Origin: JAAYZQ01 sp034428935 | Lineage (GTDB): Bacteria > Chloroflexota > Anaerolineae > JAAYZQ01 | Assembly (NCBI GenBank): GCA_034428935.1 | Contig: DAOUHB010000064.1 | Span: 1 to 48,457 of the forward strand | Direction of reading: 5' to 3' | Length of the DNA: 48,457 nt | Part shown: positions 8,701-15,309 of the stretch, in pieces | How positions within the stretch are numbered: the first letter of the stretch is position 1 | How the letters are laid out: each line of letters starts with the position of its first letter | The notes under the pieces: generated by a model | Told to the model about the DNA's origin: nothing | What the model saw: only the letters and a program-made list of their open reading frames with translations | Databases searched by the model: none | Translations under genes and position numbers: made by a program

Positions 8701-9648
8701 CCCCCAGCAGGCCACGCTGCCGTCGCTCTTTAGCCCACAGGTGTGATAGCCTCCGGCGCTGACCTGGAGATAGTCGCCGGCGGCATGGGCCGGCGGCGAC
8801 GCCTGGCCGTACACGTTGTAGCCCCAGCAGGCCACGCTTCCGTCGGCGCGTACCGCGCAGGTGTGACCTATGCCGGCGCTGACCTGGACATAGTCGCCGG
8901 CGGCGCCCTCCACCGCCGGCGCCTGGCTGTAGTCGTTCCGCCCCCAGCAGGCCAGGCGGCCGTCGGCGCGTAGCCCGCAGGTGTGATAGCCTCCGGCGCT
9001 GACCTGGACATAGTCGCCGCCGGCGCCCACCGCAGCCGGCGCCTGGCTGTAGTTGTTGTAGCCCCAGCAGGCCACGCTGCCGTCGCTCTTTACCCCACAG
9101 GTGTGATAGCCTCCGGCGCTGACCTGGACATAGTCGCCGGCGGCATGGGCCGGCGGCGACGCCTGGCCGTCGTCGTTGTTCCCCCAGCAGCCCACGCTTC
9201 CGTCGCCGCGTAACCCGCAGGTGTGATAGCCTCCGGCGCTGACCTGGACATAGTCGCCAGCGTCGCCCACCGACGCCGGCGCCTGGCCGTCGTCGTTGTT
9301 CCCCCAGCAGGCCACGCTGCCGTCGGCGCGTAACCCACAGGTGTGATACCAGCCGCTGCTGACCTGGACATAATCTCCGGCGCCGCCCACCGACGCCGGC
9401 GCCTGGCCGTTGACGTTGTTTCCCCAGCAAGCCACGCTTCCGTCGGCGCGCACCCCACAGGTGTGAAAGACCCCGGCGCTGAGCGTTTCGGGCAGCACGC
9501 GGGCGGGAGCGGGCTCGTCCGCCCGGGCAGCCCCTGGCCACCAGGCCAGCAGCGCCAGGGCCCCTAGCAGCCCAAGGCCCGCTGGCAGCACCAAAGCCTG
9601 CCACGCGGCACGAAACGGAGAACCGCCGTGATCGTCGTTGTGTCCCAT
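5740..9648 (-). CDS. secreted multidomain protein with 14 RCC1-like repeats, Ig-like and LamG-like domains
   Basis: This is a 1302-residue exported protein. A signal peptide ends near ARADEPAPA (about residue 44). Residues 57-609 hold 14 repeats of about 40 residues with the core HTCG-(V/L)-(R/K)-x-DG-x-V-ACWG, an RCC1/BLIP-II-type beta-propeller repeat. A putative Ig (He_PIG-like) segment with GTPPPGLAL follows at about 620-700, then a LamG/concanavalin-like domain from LVGYWPLDEGSG (about 766-984). A fibronectin-like segment from about 1203 precedes the C-terminus FWTYLPLLVRNQP. Every repeat has two Cys, in HTC and ACW, perhaps disulfide-bonded outside the cell. The ATG at 9648 is chosen because GGAG lies 8 nt upstream and the signal peptide follows. 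The role is unknown; cell-surface binding is an inference. Confidence 0.85.
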   Translation of the reverse strand: MGHNDDHGGSPFRAAWQALVLPAGLGLLGALALLAWWPGAARADEPAPARVLPETLSAGVFHTCGVRADGSVACWGNNVNGQAPASVGGAGDYVQVSSGWYHTCGLRADGSVACWGNNDDGQAPASVGDAGDYVQVSAGGYHTCGLRGDGSVGCWGNNDDGQASPPAHAAGDYVQVSAGGYHTCGVKSDGSVACWGYNNYSQAPAAVGAGGDYVQVSAGGYHTCGLRADGRLACWGRNDYSQAPAVEGAAGDYVQVSAGIGHTCAVRADGSVACWGYNVYGQASPPAHAAGDYLQVSAGGYHTCGLKSDGSVACWGRNNDGQAPASVGDPGDYGRSQLSSGGYHTCGSGADGRVACWGRNNDGQAPASVGDPGDYGRSQLSSGVFYTCGTRADGSVACWGNNDDGQAPAVEGAAGDYVQVSAGTWHTCAVRPDGSVACWGRNDNGQAPASEGGAGDYVQVSAGTWHTCGLRPDGRVACWGNDLYGQASPPAHVAGDYLQVSAGNSHTCGLKSDGSVACWGYNNNGQAPASVGAAGDYVQVSAGNSHTCGVRPDGRVDCWGRNDEGQAPASVDAAGDSVQVGAGGFHTCGLKTDGGVACWGQNTYGQAPRLSLAPATLPCAPAGEAYYQALPPAGGGAAPYTYTAIAGTPPPGLALSAGGALTGTPAAAGFYTWTVRARDSSPLPFSVEEVYSLTVGGPLVHADPAGACGGGEPCFVALQEAAACAQFGGIVDAHGATYGEDLTVTRALTLTGAPILNGSLVVGDGLVGYWPLDEGSGPAAGDASGRGHDGTLTNGPAWTATAAPLTFGSAHALALDGTDDVVLVAGAPDLGFDDNLAFSLAAWVRTDRTTAQEDGAAIVARGTDGGEQYVIDILGGQFRFLVRDGAGGGGYDVRATDVWTATAGWTHVAAVFDAGRELMALYVNGVEQDRRLPPASLLANSDEVSIGSRKGSGGSYDGSFQGQIDDVRIYDRALSAPEIAALAAGGHNNTLVLGAGLDLNGDLTLNAALLDAGAGGQALNLSGDWTSHGGAFAARASTVRFDGAQVQTIAGDVAFYDLAVGVGVSLTTASEVSAGGALTNLGWTVESKAIGGAGERAFGLAGVTVDVVTPGSLSALVVARRDQDHPQAHPTTATGRYWRITPTGSGYTAGLTLPHAGLADPYASRYLGSNWDWGRDTYDAGSVTRGGITAFSEWAVSEGAPAVATPVLLGPADGTSMTTTSLTLTWQASLHATGYYLDLDGTVHDVGNTTQYATGPLAGGVHTWTVAAYNVPANVSPYAATWSFTVQPRFWTYLPLLVRNQP
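7815..9485. repeat. 120-bp coding tandem repeat array, 14 units
   Basis: The RCC1-like repeats are visible as DNA tandem repeats with a 120-bp period. A recurrent 3' segment reads gctgacctggacatagtcgc. Two adjacent units near 8485-8690 are 126 bp because GDYVQVSAG is replaced by GDYGRSQLSSG. Those two units are nearly identical to each other, which suggests recent duplication. Internal similarity is high enough for recombination to change the copy number. Confidence 0.85.
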
Positions 9649-9908
9649 CTCCTTTGCTCCTATCTGCGTCGTTCCTCGACGCCTCTTTGGGTTTTTTGTT
9701 TTGGTTGTTTTCCAACGCAGAGGCCACACGCCGGCCTCCCGGCCGGCTTGCCGCGAGGATCCACACACAGAATGACCCTTGCCTGGCAACAGGCACGGCG
9801 GCGGTTCTGGGGGACCGCCGCGAGCACGCAATCGGGCCGTTCTCCTCTCCCACCGGAAGAGATAGCTGCCCTGGCGATGGGCGCCAGGGCGTCCGGGTGA
9901 GGAAGAAC
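9649..9908 (-). other. structured 260-bp leader upstream of the RCC1-repeat gene
   Basis: There is no gene in this stretch. Read on the minus strand it holds an 8-bp hairpin just after the radical SAM stop (9868-9875 with 9883-9890). Further GC-rich inverted repeats follow, including gccggcctcccggccggc near 9732-9749, then a purine-rich, C-poor stretch and GGAGCAAAGGAG before the start codon. No convincing -35/-10 pair is visible, so the RCC1 gene may be reached by read-through. I cannot assign it to a known riboswitch class. Confidence 0.4.
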
Positions 9909-11270
9909 CTAGACCTCCTGGCCGAGGCTCTCCTCGTCCTGGTGCTGATTGTAGAGCGGGCAGCCGCCGCCGCACAGTACCTGGTCCGGGCAGTTGTAGC
10001 ACTTGGTCATCTTGAAGTCCCGGTTGCGCAGGTAGCGGGCCAGCTCGTGCTCCCAGATCTCTTCCCACGGCGTGGTCAGGATGTTGCCCAGCGACACAAA
10101 GTAGCTCTGGCAGGGCAGGACGTCGCCGTTGGGCTCGACGGCCATGTTGTAGCGCGCCGCCGTGCAGCCCTTGATGCCCAGCTCCAGGCCGGTGGGGTCG
10201 AACTCACAGTACTGGGTGGGTGTGTACCAGATGAGGCGCATCTCGTGCGCCGTGGTGGCGTCCTTCACCCGCTCCAGGATGGGCTGCAGTTGATCCTCGG
10301 GGATGCCGCTCCCGACGCACGCCCCCGAGCCCGAGTAGATCAGGCTGTTGCAGCCAAAGGTGGGCACCCCCAGCGAGGCGGCAAAGGCGATGGTCTCCTC
10401 GATGCTGTCCACGTTTTCCGTGGTGATCGTGGTATTGGTCATCATGTACACGTCAGCATTGACCACGGTCTTGATGCCGGCCACGGTCTCTTCCCAGGCG
10501 CCCTGGGCCCCGGACATCCTGTCGTGGATCGCCGGGTCGTGGCTCTCCAGCGTGATCTGGACGTGGTCCAGCCCGGCGAGGAGTAGTTGGTCCACGTAGG
10601 CGCGGTCCCGCAGCCGCCGGCCGTTGGTCTGGAGGCCCGTCACCAGCCCCACGTCTTCGGCGTACTGCACCAGCTCCACCAGGTCCGGGCGCAGGGTGGC
10701 CTCACCGCCCGTGAAGGTCATGTGGGGAATGCCCTGCTCCCAGCAGGCGTCGATGACCCGCTTCCAGTCCTCGGTGGCCATCTCCGGAAAGTCCTTGGGC
10801 CGGCCGACGTAGCAGTGGGGGCAGTCGTTCTGGCAGCGGTAGGTCAGGGCCAGGTCCATGCGGTAGGGCGCCGAGAGCACGGGGCTCAGGGGCTCGACGC
10901 GCTCCACCTCCAGGTAGCTGACGGGGCAAATCTCCTCGCCCCCCTCGGCGATGGTGACGATGGCCTCCTGCAAGGTGGTAAAATCCGCCCGGGCCGTTTC
11001 CGGCTTCACGTCGTAGCGCCGGGCGATTTCGCGGGCCGCTTCCTCCTCCGTCCTGTGCTCGATGAGCAGGCGGGCGTGCTCCGTGGCCGTCTGGTTCAGG
11101 TGCAGGACGCGTGCGGCGTTGATGAGCAGCACGCCGTGGCCGTCCTTTTCGACGCGCAGGTGCAGCCGGTACTGGTGCGCGGCGTCAGGCGGCGTCTGGT
11201 AGTGATAGATGCCCGGCGGCAAGGGCCGGTACGGCTCGAACCAGCTCTTGATGCGATCGACGATTGTCAT
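9909..11270 (-). CDS. radical SAM/SPASM protein with PqqD-like N-terminal domain, putative peptide maturase
   Basis: The protein is 453 residues long. The 4Fe-4S radical SAM motif is CQNDCPHC (C146, C150, C153), and the SAM-binding GGE motif appears in FTGGEATLRPDL. The N-terminal 100 residues (PPGIYHYQ... to ...TLQEAIVTIAEGG) resemble a PqqD/RRE-like domain, which binds substrate peptides in RiPP maturases. The C-terminal region, from GCTAARYNMAVEPNGDVLPC to CYNCPDQVLCGGGCP, is a SPASM domain with Cys for auxiliary clusters. The ATG at 11270 has AGGAGG upstream and overlaps the nucleotidyltransferase stop (ATGA). The inferred substrate is the Cys-rich tail of the DUF2207 protein two genes upstream. 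The chemistry cannot be read; thioether formation is one option. Confidence 0.85.
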   Translation of the reverse strand: MTIVDRIKSWFEPYRPLPPGIYHYQTPPDAAHQYRLHLRVEKDGHGVLLINAARVLHLNQTATEHARLLIEHRTEEEAAREIARRYDVKPETARADFTTLQEAIVTIAEGGEEICPVSYLEVERVEPLSPVLSAPYRMDLALTYRCQNDCPHCYVGRPKDFPEMATEDWKRVIDACWEQGIPHMTFTGGEATLRPDLVELVQYAEDVGLVTGLQTNGRRLRDRAYVDQLLLAGLDHVQITLESHDPAIHDRMSGAQGAWEETVAGIKTVVNADVYMMTNTTITTENVDSIEETIAFAASLGVPTFGCNSLIYSGSGACVGSGIPEDQLQPILERVKDATTAHEMRLIWYTPTQYCEFDPTGLELGIKGCTAARYNMAVEPNGDVLPCQSYFVSLGNILTTPWEEIWEHELARYLRNRDFKMTKCYNCPDQVLCGGGCPLYNQHQDEESLGQEV

Positions 11271-11908
11271 ACTGTCCCCTCCTGTGCCTTGTTCCACAGG
11301 TCCCGATAAGCCCCTCGCACAGACGCATCCAGGGCGTCGGCAAGCGACAGGGGCAAGTTGAGGCGCACGATGAGGTCCTGGACGTCGGCCAGGTCACGCA
11401 GGCGGTGTGACGCCGTGGTGCCGGAAGCCAACTTGAGCTCGACGAGGGTCTGGAGCGTCACGATGCGGACACCCTCGACCTCGGAAGCAACTCCCGGATC
11501 CCCCGGATCGGGAAATGCCACCGGCTTGGGCCGTCCATCGCCGGGATACTCCCCGGTTGTCACCATCTCGATCCGGACGGCGCTTTCGGCGTCGCGAAAG
11601 GTTTTGGTCGCCCCGGGAAAAGCAGGGCGATAGCCCCGGCCGACATAGGTCTGGCGAAACAGCTCCAGGCCCTCGGCCGTGAGCAGCACGTCGATATCCT
11701 CCGTCAGCCGTGGATAGCCGTGCTGGGCCAGGGCCAGGCCTTCCAACAGGGCGTAGGGAATCCCGGCTGCTTCCAGGCGCTCGGCGAGCCGGCGCAGCGT
11801 GCCGTACAGGCGCCCCGCTCCGGCAAAGTAGGCACTCGCCTCGCGAAGCATGCTCTCGCCCCCCTGGCGGAGCGTCTCTTCGTAGGAGAGGCCCTCGTCC
11901 TCGGGCAT
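11267..11908 (-). CDS. nucleotidyltransferase-fold protein (minimal NTase, AbiEii/MNT-like)
   Basis: The protein has 213 residues. The signature EGLALAQHGYPRLTEDIDVLL (residues 56-76) matches the G-x-A-L...R-x-T-x-D-I-D pattern of minimal nucleotidyltransferases, with D71 and D73 as the likely metal ligands. A later stretch (VRIVTLQTLVELKLASG...HRLRDLADVQDLI) is typical of AbiEii-like/DUF1814 proteins. The start codon follows the DUF2207 stop directly (TAG then ATG), and its ribosome binding site GGAGG is formed by the Gly codons of the preceding Cys-rich tail. The stop overlaps the radical SAM start. This context suggests it works in the same pathway rather than as an antitoxin-paired toxin. 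Its substrate is unknown. Confidence 0.8.
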   Translation of the reverse strand: MPEDEGLSYEETLRQGGESMLREASAYFAGAGRLYGTLRRLAERLEAAGIPYALLEGLALAQHGYPRLTEDIDVLLTAEGLELFRQTYVGRGYRPAFPGATKTFRDAESAVRIEMVTTGEYPGDGRPKPVAFPDPGDPGVASEVEGVRIVTLQTLVELKLASGTTASHRLRDLADVQDLIVRLNLPLSLADALDASVRGAYRDLWNKAQEGTV

Positions 11909-13567
11909 CTAGCGCCCTCCACCGGCGCAGGCGCAGGCGCAGCCGGCACACGCGCAGGCACAGGCACAGCTATACCCGCCACCGCCCCTGCTCGTGCTGG
12001 AGGGCTTGGGCGGCGGGTTGGTGGTCTGGGCCACCTTGCCTGTAAAGCTCTCGACGCTGCTGACCACGGTGTTGGCTGCGTTCTCGATGCCCGTCACCAC
12101 CGTGTTGGCAAAGTCGCCGCCGGGCAGGGTGGGCAGGGTCACGGGTGTGCCGCCGCCCAGGGGCGACGCGGAAGGCCCCGCCGCCGCGGGTCGCGGCATC
12201 CCGGCGCCGGCAGCCCAGGGCCGGTAGAACCACCACCAACTGGGCAGCACCACCGGCCGGTCGCGAAAGACGTCGCGGGTGCGGTCGTCCCAATCGTCCT
12301 GGAGCATCGTCCACTCCAGGCCCTCGCTCCAGCGCTTGCCCAACACCTCGGGCGTGTCGGCCGCCTCGACCTGGTTCCAGGCACGGGCGGCAATGTCCTT
12401 GTAGTATGCCTTCGTATCGTTGCGGGCAAAGCCCGTCAGCTTCTTGTTCACATCGCCGATGAGGTCGATGATCATGTCCCGGAGCGCCGACTCGTCCAGT
12501 CTTCCGTCCTCTTCGACGGCCTTCACGAATCGCCGCTCGTAGTACCACAGCTTCAGGTCCGGCGATTCTTCGCGGAGCACCCGCAGCTTGAGCGGCTTTT
12601 CCGACTCGACGGCCACGACCCCCTTCTTGACCAGGCCAAAGAGGATCATGGTCACTACCTTGTTGAGGGGCGCTTCCAGCAGCACGGCCGCCTCGACCGC
12701 AGTCAGGCCGCGCTTGATGCCCGTGCCCTCCACGGCCAGGGAGGGCGGCAGGTACTGCATCTTGCGCTTCTTTTGCGAGCGGGCCCCCAGGGCAGCCAGC
12801 AGCGCCCAGCCCCCGCCAAAGAGTGCAATCCATATGAGGGGGCTGTTGCAGCAGGCGGTGAAATCGATGTTAAAGGCCGGGGCCGCCTGGACCACGCCCT
12901 CTGCCAGGACCGCCTTGGGGAATGAAGCGCCGTACCGGTACTCGCGGCTGGGGCTGGCATCCTCGCGGACCCACGTATAGATCACGCGGCCATCCTCGAC
13001 GCGGGCTTCGGTGAACTCTTGCTCGTGGTAGCGGGGATCCTCGGAGCCCACGCCGGGTGGAAAGGCAAAGTTCACCTCCAGGCGGGTGTCGCCATAGACG
13101 TAATCGCTGTCGTAATAGGTCGGCGCAAACTGGAGGCTGGCATACTCTGTGTCGTCGGTGTCCTGGTAGATCATGTTGCGCACGGTGGCTTCCAGGTGCA
13201 GGGTTCCGGTGTCACCCGGCCGAATGGCCTGCGCGCCGAATTCCACGGCCACGCCTGGATCGACGTAAGGCGAAGGAAATGGCGTATCCAGCATCACGCC
13301 GTCGAGCGAGGCCGAAACGTTGCTATAGTCGTCGGTGGGCATGCCCACGTCTACCGCGTCAATGGGACCCGAGCTCGGGTCGGCCGTGAACGTGATGTCA
13401 TAGATAACGTCCACCGTGCCGTCCGGGTTGATGAACAGGTTTACCACCTGCTCCGGCACCCCGGCGCGATATTCCTGCGCTACGGCCGCGGGCACCGCAA
13501 CCGCGGCCACAAGCAGCACGGCCATCAAGGCCACGGCAAGGGCCCTGGGCAGTCTCCCGTCTATCAT
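11909..13567 (-). CDS. DUF2207-type membrane protein with (Cys-Ala)n C-terminal tail
   Basis: The protein has 552 residues. A signal peptide or first helix (ALAVALMAVLLVAAVAVPAAVAQ) is followed by an extracellular beta-rich DUF2207-like region. A membrane segment, SPLIWIALFGGGWALLAALGA, lies near residues 241-262. A basic cytoplasmic linker leads to a helical region (LTAVEAAVLLEAPLNKVVTMILFGLVKKGVVAVES...), and a Pro/Gly/Ser-rich spacer follows. The protein ends S-(CA)4-G-(CA)3-GGGR. The ATG at 13567 is chosen because GGGGAGG precedes it at good spacing; a TTG at 13588 is a weaker alternative. DUF2207 proteins usually end in Gly-rich tails, so the seven alternating Cys residues are unusual. 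The tail is the likely substrate of the co-translated radical SAM enzyme (inference). Confidence 0.82.
   Translation of the reverse strand: MIDGRLPRALAVALMAVLLVAAVAVPAAVAQEYRAGVPEQVVNLFINPDGTVDVIYDITFTADPSSGPIDAVDVGMPTDDYSNVSASLDGVMLDTPFPSPYVDPGVAVEFGAQAIRPGDTGTLHLEATVRNMIYQDTDDTEYASLQFAPTYYDSDYVYGDTRLEVNFAFPPGVGSEDPRYHEQEFTEARVEDGRVIYTWVREDASPSREYRYGASFPKAVLAEGVVQAAPAFNIDFTACCNSPLIWIALFGGGWALLAALGARSQKKRKMQYLPPSLAVEGTGIKRGLTAVEAAVLLEAPLNKVVTMILFGLVKKGVVAVESEKPLKLRVLREESPDLKLWYYERRFVKAVEEDGRLDESALRDMIIDLIGDVNKKLTGFARNDTKAYYKDIAARAWNQVEAADTPEVLGKRWSEGLEWTMLQDDWDDRTRDVFRDRPVVLPSWWWFYRPWAAGAGMPRPAAAGPSASPLGGGTPVTLPTLPGGDFANTVVTGIENAANTVVSSVESFTGKVAQTTNPPPKPSSTSRGGGGYSCACACACAGCACACAGGGR
11912..11971 (-). 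other. Cys-Ala repeat tail, candidate modified core peptide
   Basis: The last 20 codons of the DUF2207 gene encode S-(CA)4-G-(CA)3-GGGR, seven Cys alternating with Ala. The DNA is a near-perfect 6-bp repeat. Synonymous variation (TGT/TGC, GCC/GCG) shows that the amino-acid pattern is being kept rather than recent slippage alone. Its final Gly codons also form the GGAGG ribosome binding site of the next gene. Confidence 0.75.
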
Positions 13568-13589
13568 CCTCTCCCCTCCCCGTGACAAC

Positions 13590-13961
13590 CTACCACTTGG
13601 GTTCCTCGACGATCTGATAGTTGGCCCCGCAGTAGGAACAGGAGACCATCACCGCGCCTTCGACCACGGTAATGTCCTCTTTGCCGAGCTGCGAGCCACA
13701 GTTGCGGCACTTGAGCTCCTGCACGTCCACGTCGCCACCGATTTCGATCTCCTGCCGGATGGTGACCTGCTGCTCGGGCTTGGGTTCCCTCAGGCGCACG
13801 GCGACAATGATGCCCAGCCCGATGAGGACCAGGATGCCGCCGACCACCAACCGGCCGACCGGACTGGCGGTCCCGGCGCTAAAGGCCGAAAGCAGCCACA
13901 ACACGCCGAAAAAGAGCAGGATGCCTGCCACGACGTAGCCGATAATCTTGCCGGTGCTCAT
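13590..13961 (-). CDS. small membrane protein with C-terminal zinc ribbon
   Basis: The protein has 123 residues. Two hydrophobic segments (about residues 6-27 and 38-55) form a hairpin in the membrane. A charged linker follows, then a rubredoxin-like zinc ribbon with C85, C88, C108 and C111 (CRNCG and CSYCG). The start at 13961 has a strong AGGAGG seven nt upstream. It ends 22 bp before the DUF2207 start and so leads the radical SAM operon. I do not recognise a named family. The zinc ribbon resembles cytoplasmic ribbons that bind partner proteins, and the neighbouring DUF2207 protein is the natural candidate. Confidence 0.75.
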   Translation of the reverse strand: MSTGKIIGYVVAGILLFFGVLWLLSAFSAGTASPVGRLVVGGILVLIGLGIIVAVRLREPKPEQQVTIRQEIEIGGDVDVQELKCRNCGSQLGKEDITVVEGAVMVSCSYCGANYQIVEEPKW

Positions 13962-13983
13962 GTTGACTCCTCCTGACGACAGA

Positions 13984-15261
13984 TCACTTCCATGTCAGGG
14001 TGCGAGTGTCCGTTGATGGACTGACCATCTCGCCGACCCTGGTTCCATCCTCGTCTGTGCCCGTCTGGCGCATGATGGTCACGTGCCAGTAGAAGCGCTG
14101 CGCCACTTCCAGCCCCGGCACGTACAGCTCGGGGGGAAGCCGCCACGACGTCGCCTTGGTCCACACGGACGGCAATTGCTGGGCCAGGGGGCCCGAGCGC
14201 CGCATGCGCAGCACGTACCATTCGTCCTGTTCCAGGATTCCCACCGAAGCCCAGCTCAAGACAATGGCCGCCCCTGCTCCCTCAAAGCTCTCCCCGTCCG
14301 GCGGGGCCAACAGCGCGGGGGCCGGCCGGGCAGGTCCCGGCGTGGGCGTCGGCGTAATGGTGGGCGTCAGCGTCGGCGCCGGCGTGGCCGTGCCCACCGG
14401 GATGCGGAGGCCCTGGCCCACGCTGAGCTTGTCGCCCGTCAGATCGTTGACCTCCTTGATGGTGGCCACGCTGACCGAGTAATCGCTGGCGATGGTGTAC
14501 AGGGTGTCGCCCTGCTTTACCTCGTAGGTCTCGTAGGCCATGGTCGCCGAAAAGTCCGGCGGCCCCACGATCTTGAGCTTGGTGCCCGCGCGCACGCTCG
14601 TCGCGTCGACGATGCCGTTGGCCCCCATCAGCGCTTCCACGGTGGTCTTGTAACGCTTGGCAATCTCGCTCAGGGTCTCTCCCTGCTTGATGGTGTATTC
14701 GAAGGGGGTTGGCGATGGGCTTGGCGTCACCGTCGGCGTCGAAGTGTTGGCCAGGGGCAGCGGGATGATCAACTCCTGGCCCGGGGATATGATCGAGTTG
14801 GTCTTGAGCCCGTTGGCCTGGAGGATGGCCTCGGTCGTGGTGCCGTACTTCTTGGCGATGGTACCCACCAGCTCGCCCGCTTCGACGGTGTGCCGGGTCT
14901 GGTTCGGGGGCAGCGTGGCAGTCGGCGACGGCGTGGGCGACACGAGGGGGGTGGCCGTGGGCGCCGAGATGTAGGTGGCCGTCGGCCGCACTGTCGGCGT
15001 GGACGTCGCGACGGCCGTCGCCGGGGCCATGGCCTGCGGCTCTTCCACCTGCCACGGCTTCCATAGCCACAGGACGGCAATTCCCAGGATGATCAACATC
15101 GGCCAGGTAAGATCGCCCTGCGAAAGCTGGGGAACCCGGCTCTTCTGTTCTTTCAGATTTGCCCCGCACATCAGGCAAGTCTCCGCCCGTTGTGCCACGG
15201 GTGTCCCACATTGGGGACACCGTCGTTGGGGAGTCGGTTCCATGGTCGGCTTAGGCTCCAT
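13984..15261 (-). CDS. zinc-ribbon membrane protein with three LysM domains
   Basis: The protein has 425 residues. A short N-terminal zinc ribbon (CPQCG...CLMCG) is followed by one membrane helix (WPMLIILGIAVLWLW) and a Thr-Pro-rich linker. Three LysM domains come next, starting at RHTVEAGELVGTIAKKYG, EYTIKQGETLSEIAKRYK and TYEVKQGDTLYTIASDYS, separated by Pro/Thr spacers. A C-terminal beta-domain has the look of an Ig or carbohydrate-binding fold. LysM domains bind N-acetylglucosamine polymers such as peptidoglycan. Three in-frame ATGs exist. The one at 15282 overlaps the -10 box of the gene's own promoter, so 15261 (or 15243, with GGAG 12 nt upstream) is more likely. The ribbon would be cytoplasmic and the LysM part outside. 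Confidence 0.85.
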   Translation of the reverse strand: MEPKPTMEPTPQRRCPQCGTPVAQRAETCLMCGANLKEQKSRVPQLSQGDLTWPMLIILGIAVLWLWKPWQVEEPQAMAPATAVATSTPTVRPTATYISAPTATPLVSPTPSPTATLPPNQTRHTVEAGELVGTIAKKYGTTTEAILQANGLKTNSIISPGQELIIPLPLANTSTPTVTPSPSPTPFEYTIKQGETLSEIAKRYKTTVEALMGANGIVDATSVRAGTKLKIVGPPDFSATMAYETYEVKQGDTLYTIASDYSVSVATIKEVNDLTGDKLSVGQGLRIPVGTATPAPTLTPTITPTPTPGPARPAPALLAPPDGESFEGAGAAIVLSWASVGILEQDEWYVLRMRRSGPLAQQLPSVWTKATSWRLPPELYVPGLEVAQRFYWHVTIMRQTGTDEDGTRVGEMVSPSTDTRTLTWK

Positions 15262-15280
15262 TTCCGGATGAGCTGCGCCC

Positions 15281-15309
15281 ATTATATCAGAGCTTGACCC
15301 TTTTGCCAA
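15281..15309 (-). promoter_or_regulatory. sigma-70-like promoter of the LysM gene
   Basis: On the minus strand TTGGCA (15309-15304), 17 bp, then TATAAT (15286-15281). Transcription would start near 15274. The promoter lies in the last codons of the upstream membrane-protein gene and rules out the ATG at 15282 as the translation start of its transcript. Confidence 0.75.

Noticed and set aside
7815..9485. CRISPR-like repeat array
   Set aside because: The 120-bp units encode a continuous RCC1-like protein, have no unique spacers, and no cas genes are present.
9649..9908. Cyclic di-GMP-I riboswitch upstream of the RCC1-repeat gene
   Set aside because: A few words (AGGCAAGG, GCGGCAAGCC) recall the conserved core, but key positions and the second half of the aptamer do not match.
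11267..11908. AbiE-type toxin-antitoxin or abortive infection module
   Set aside because: The nucleotidyltransferase motif fits, but there is no adjacent AbiEi-like antitoxin, and its translation is locked to the radical SAM operon on both sides.
15262..15282. ATG at 15282 as start of the LysM protein
   Set aside because: It overlaps the -10 box of the gene's own promoter, so it would not be in that transcript.
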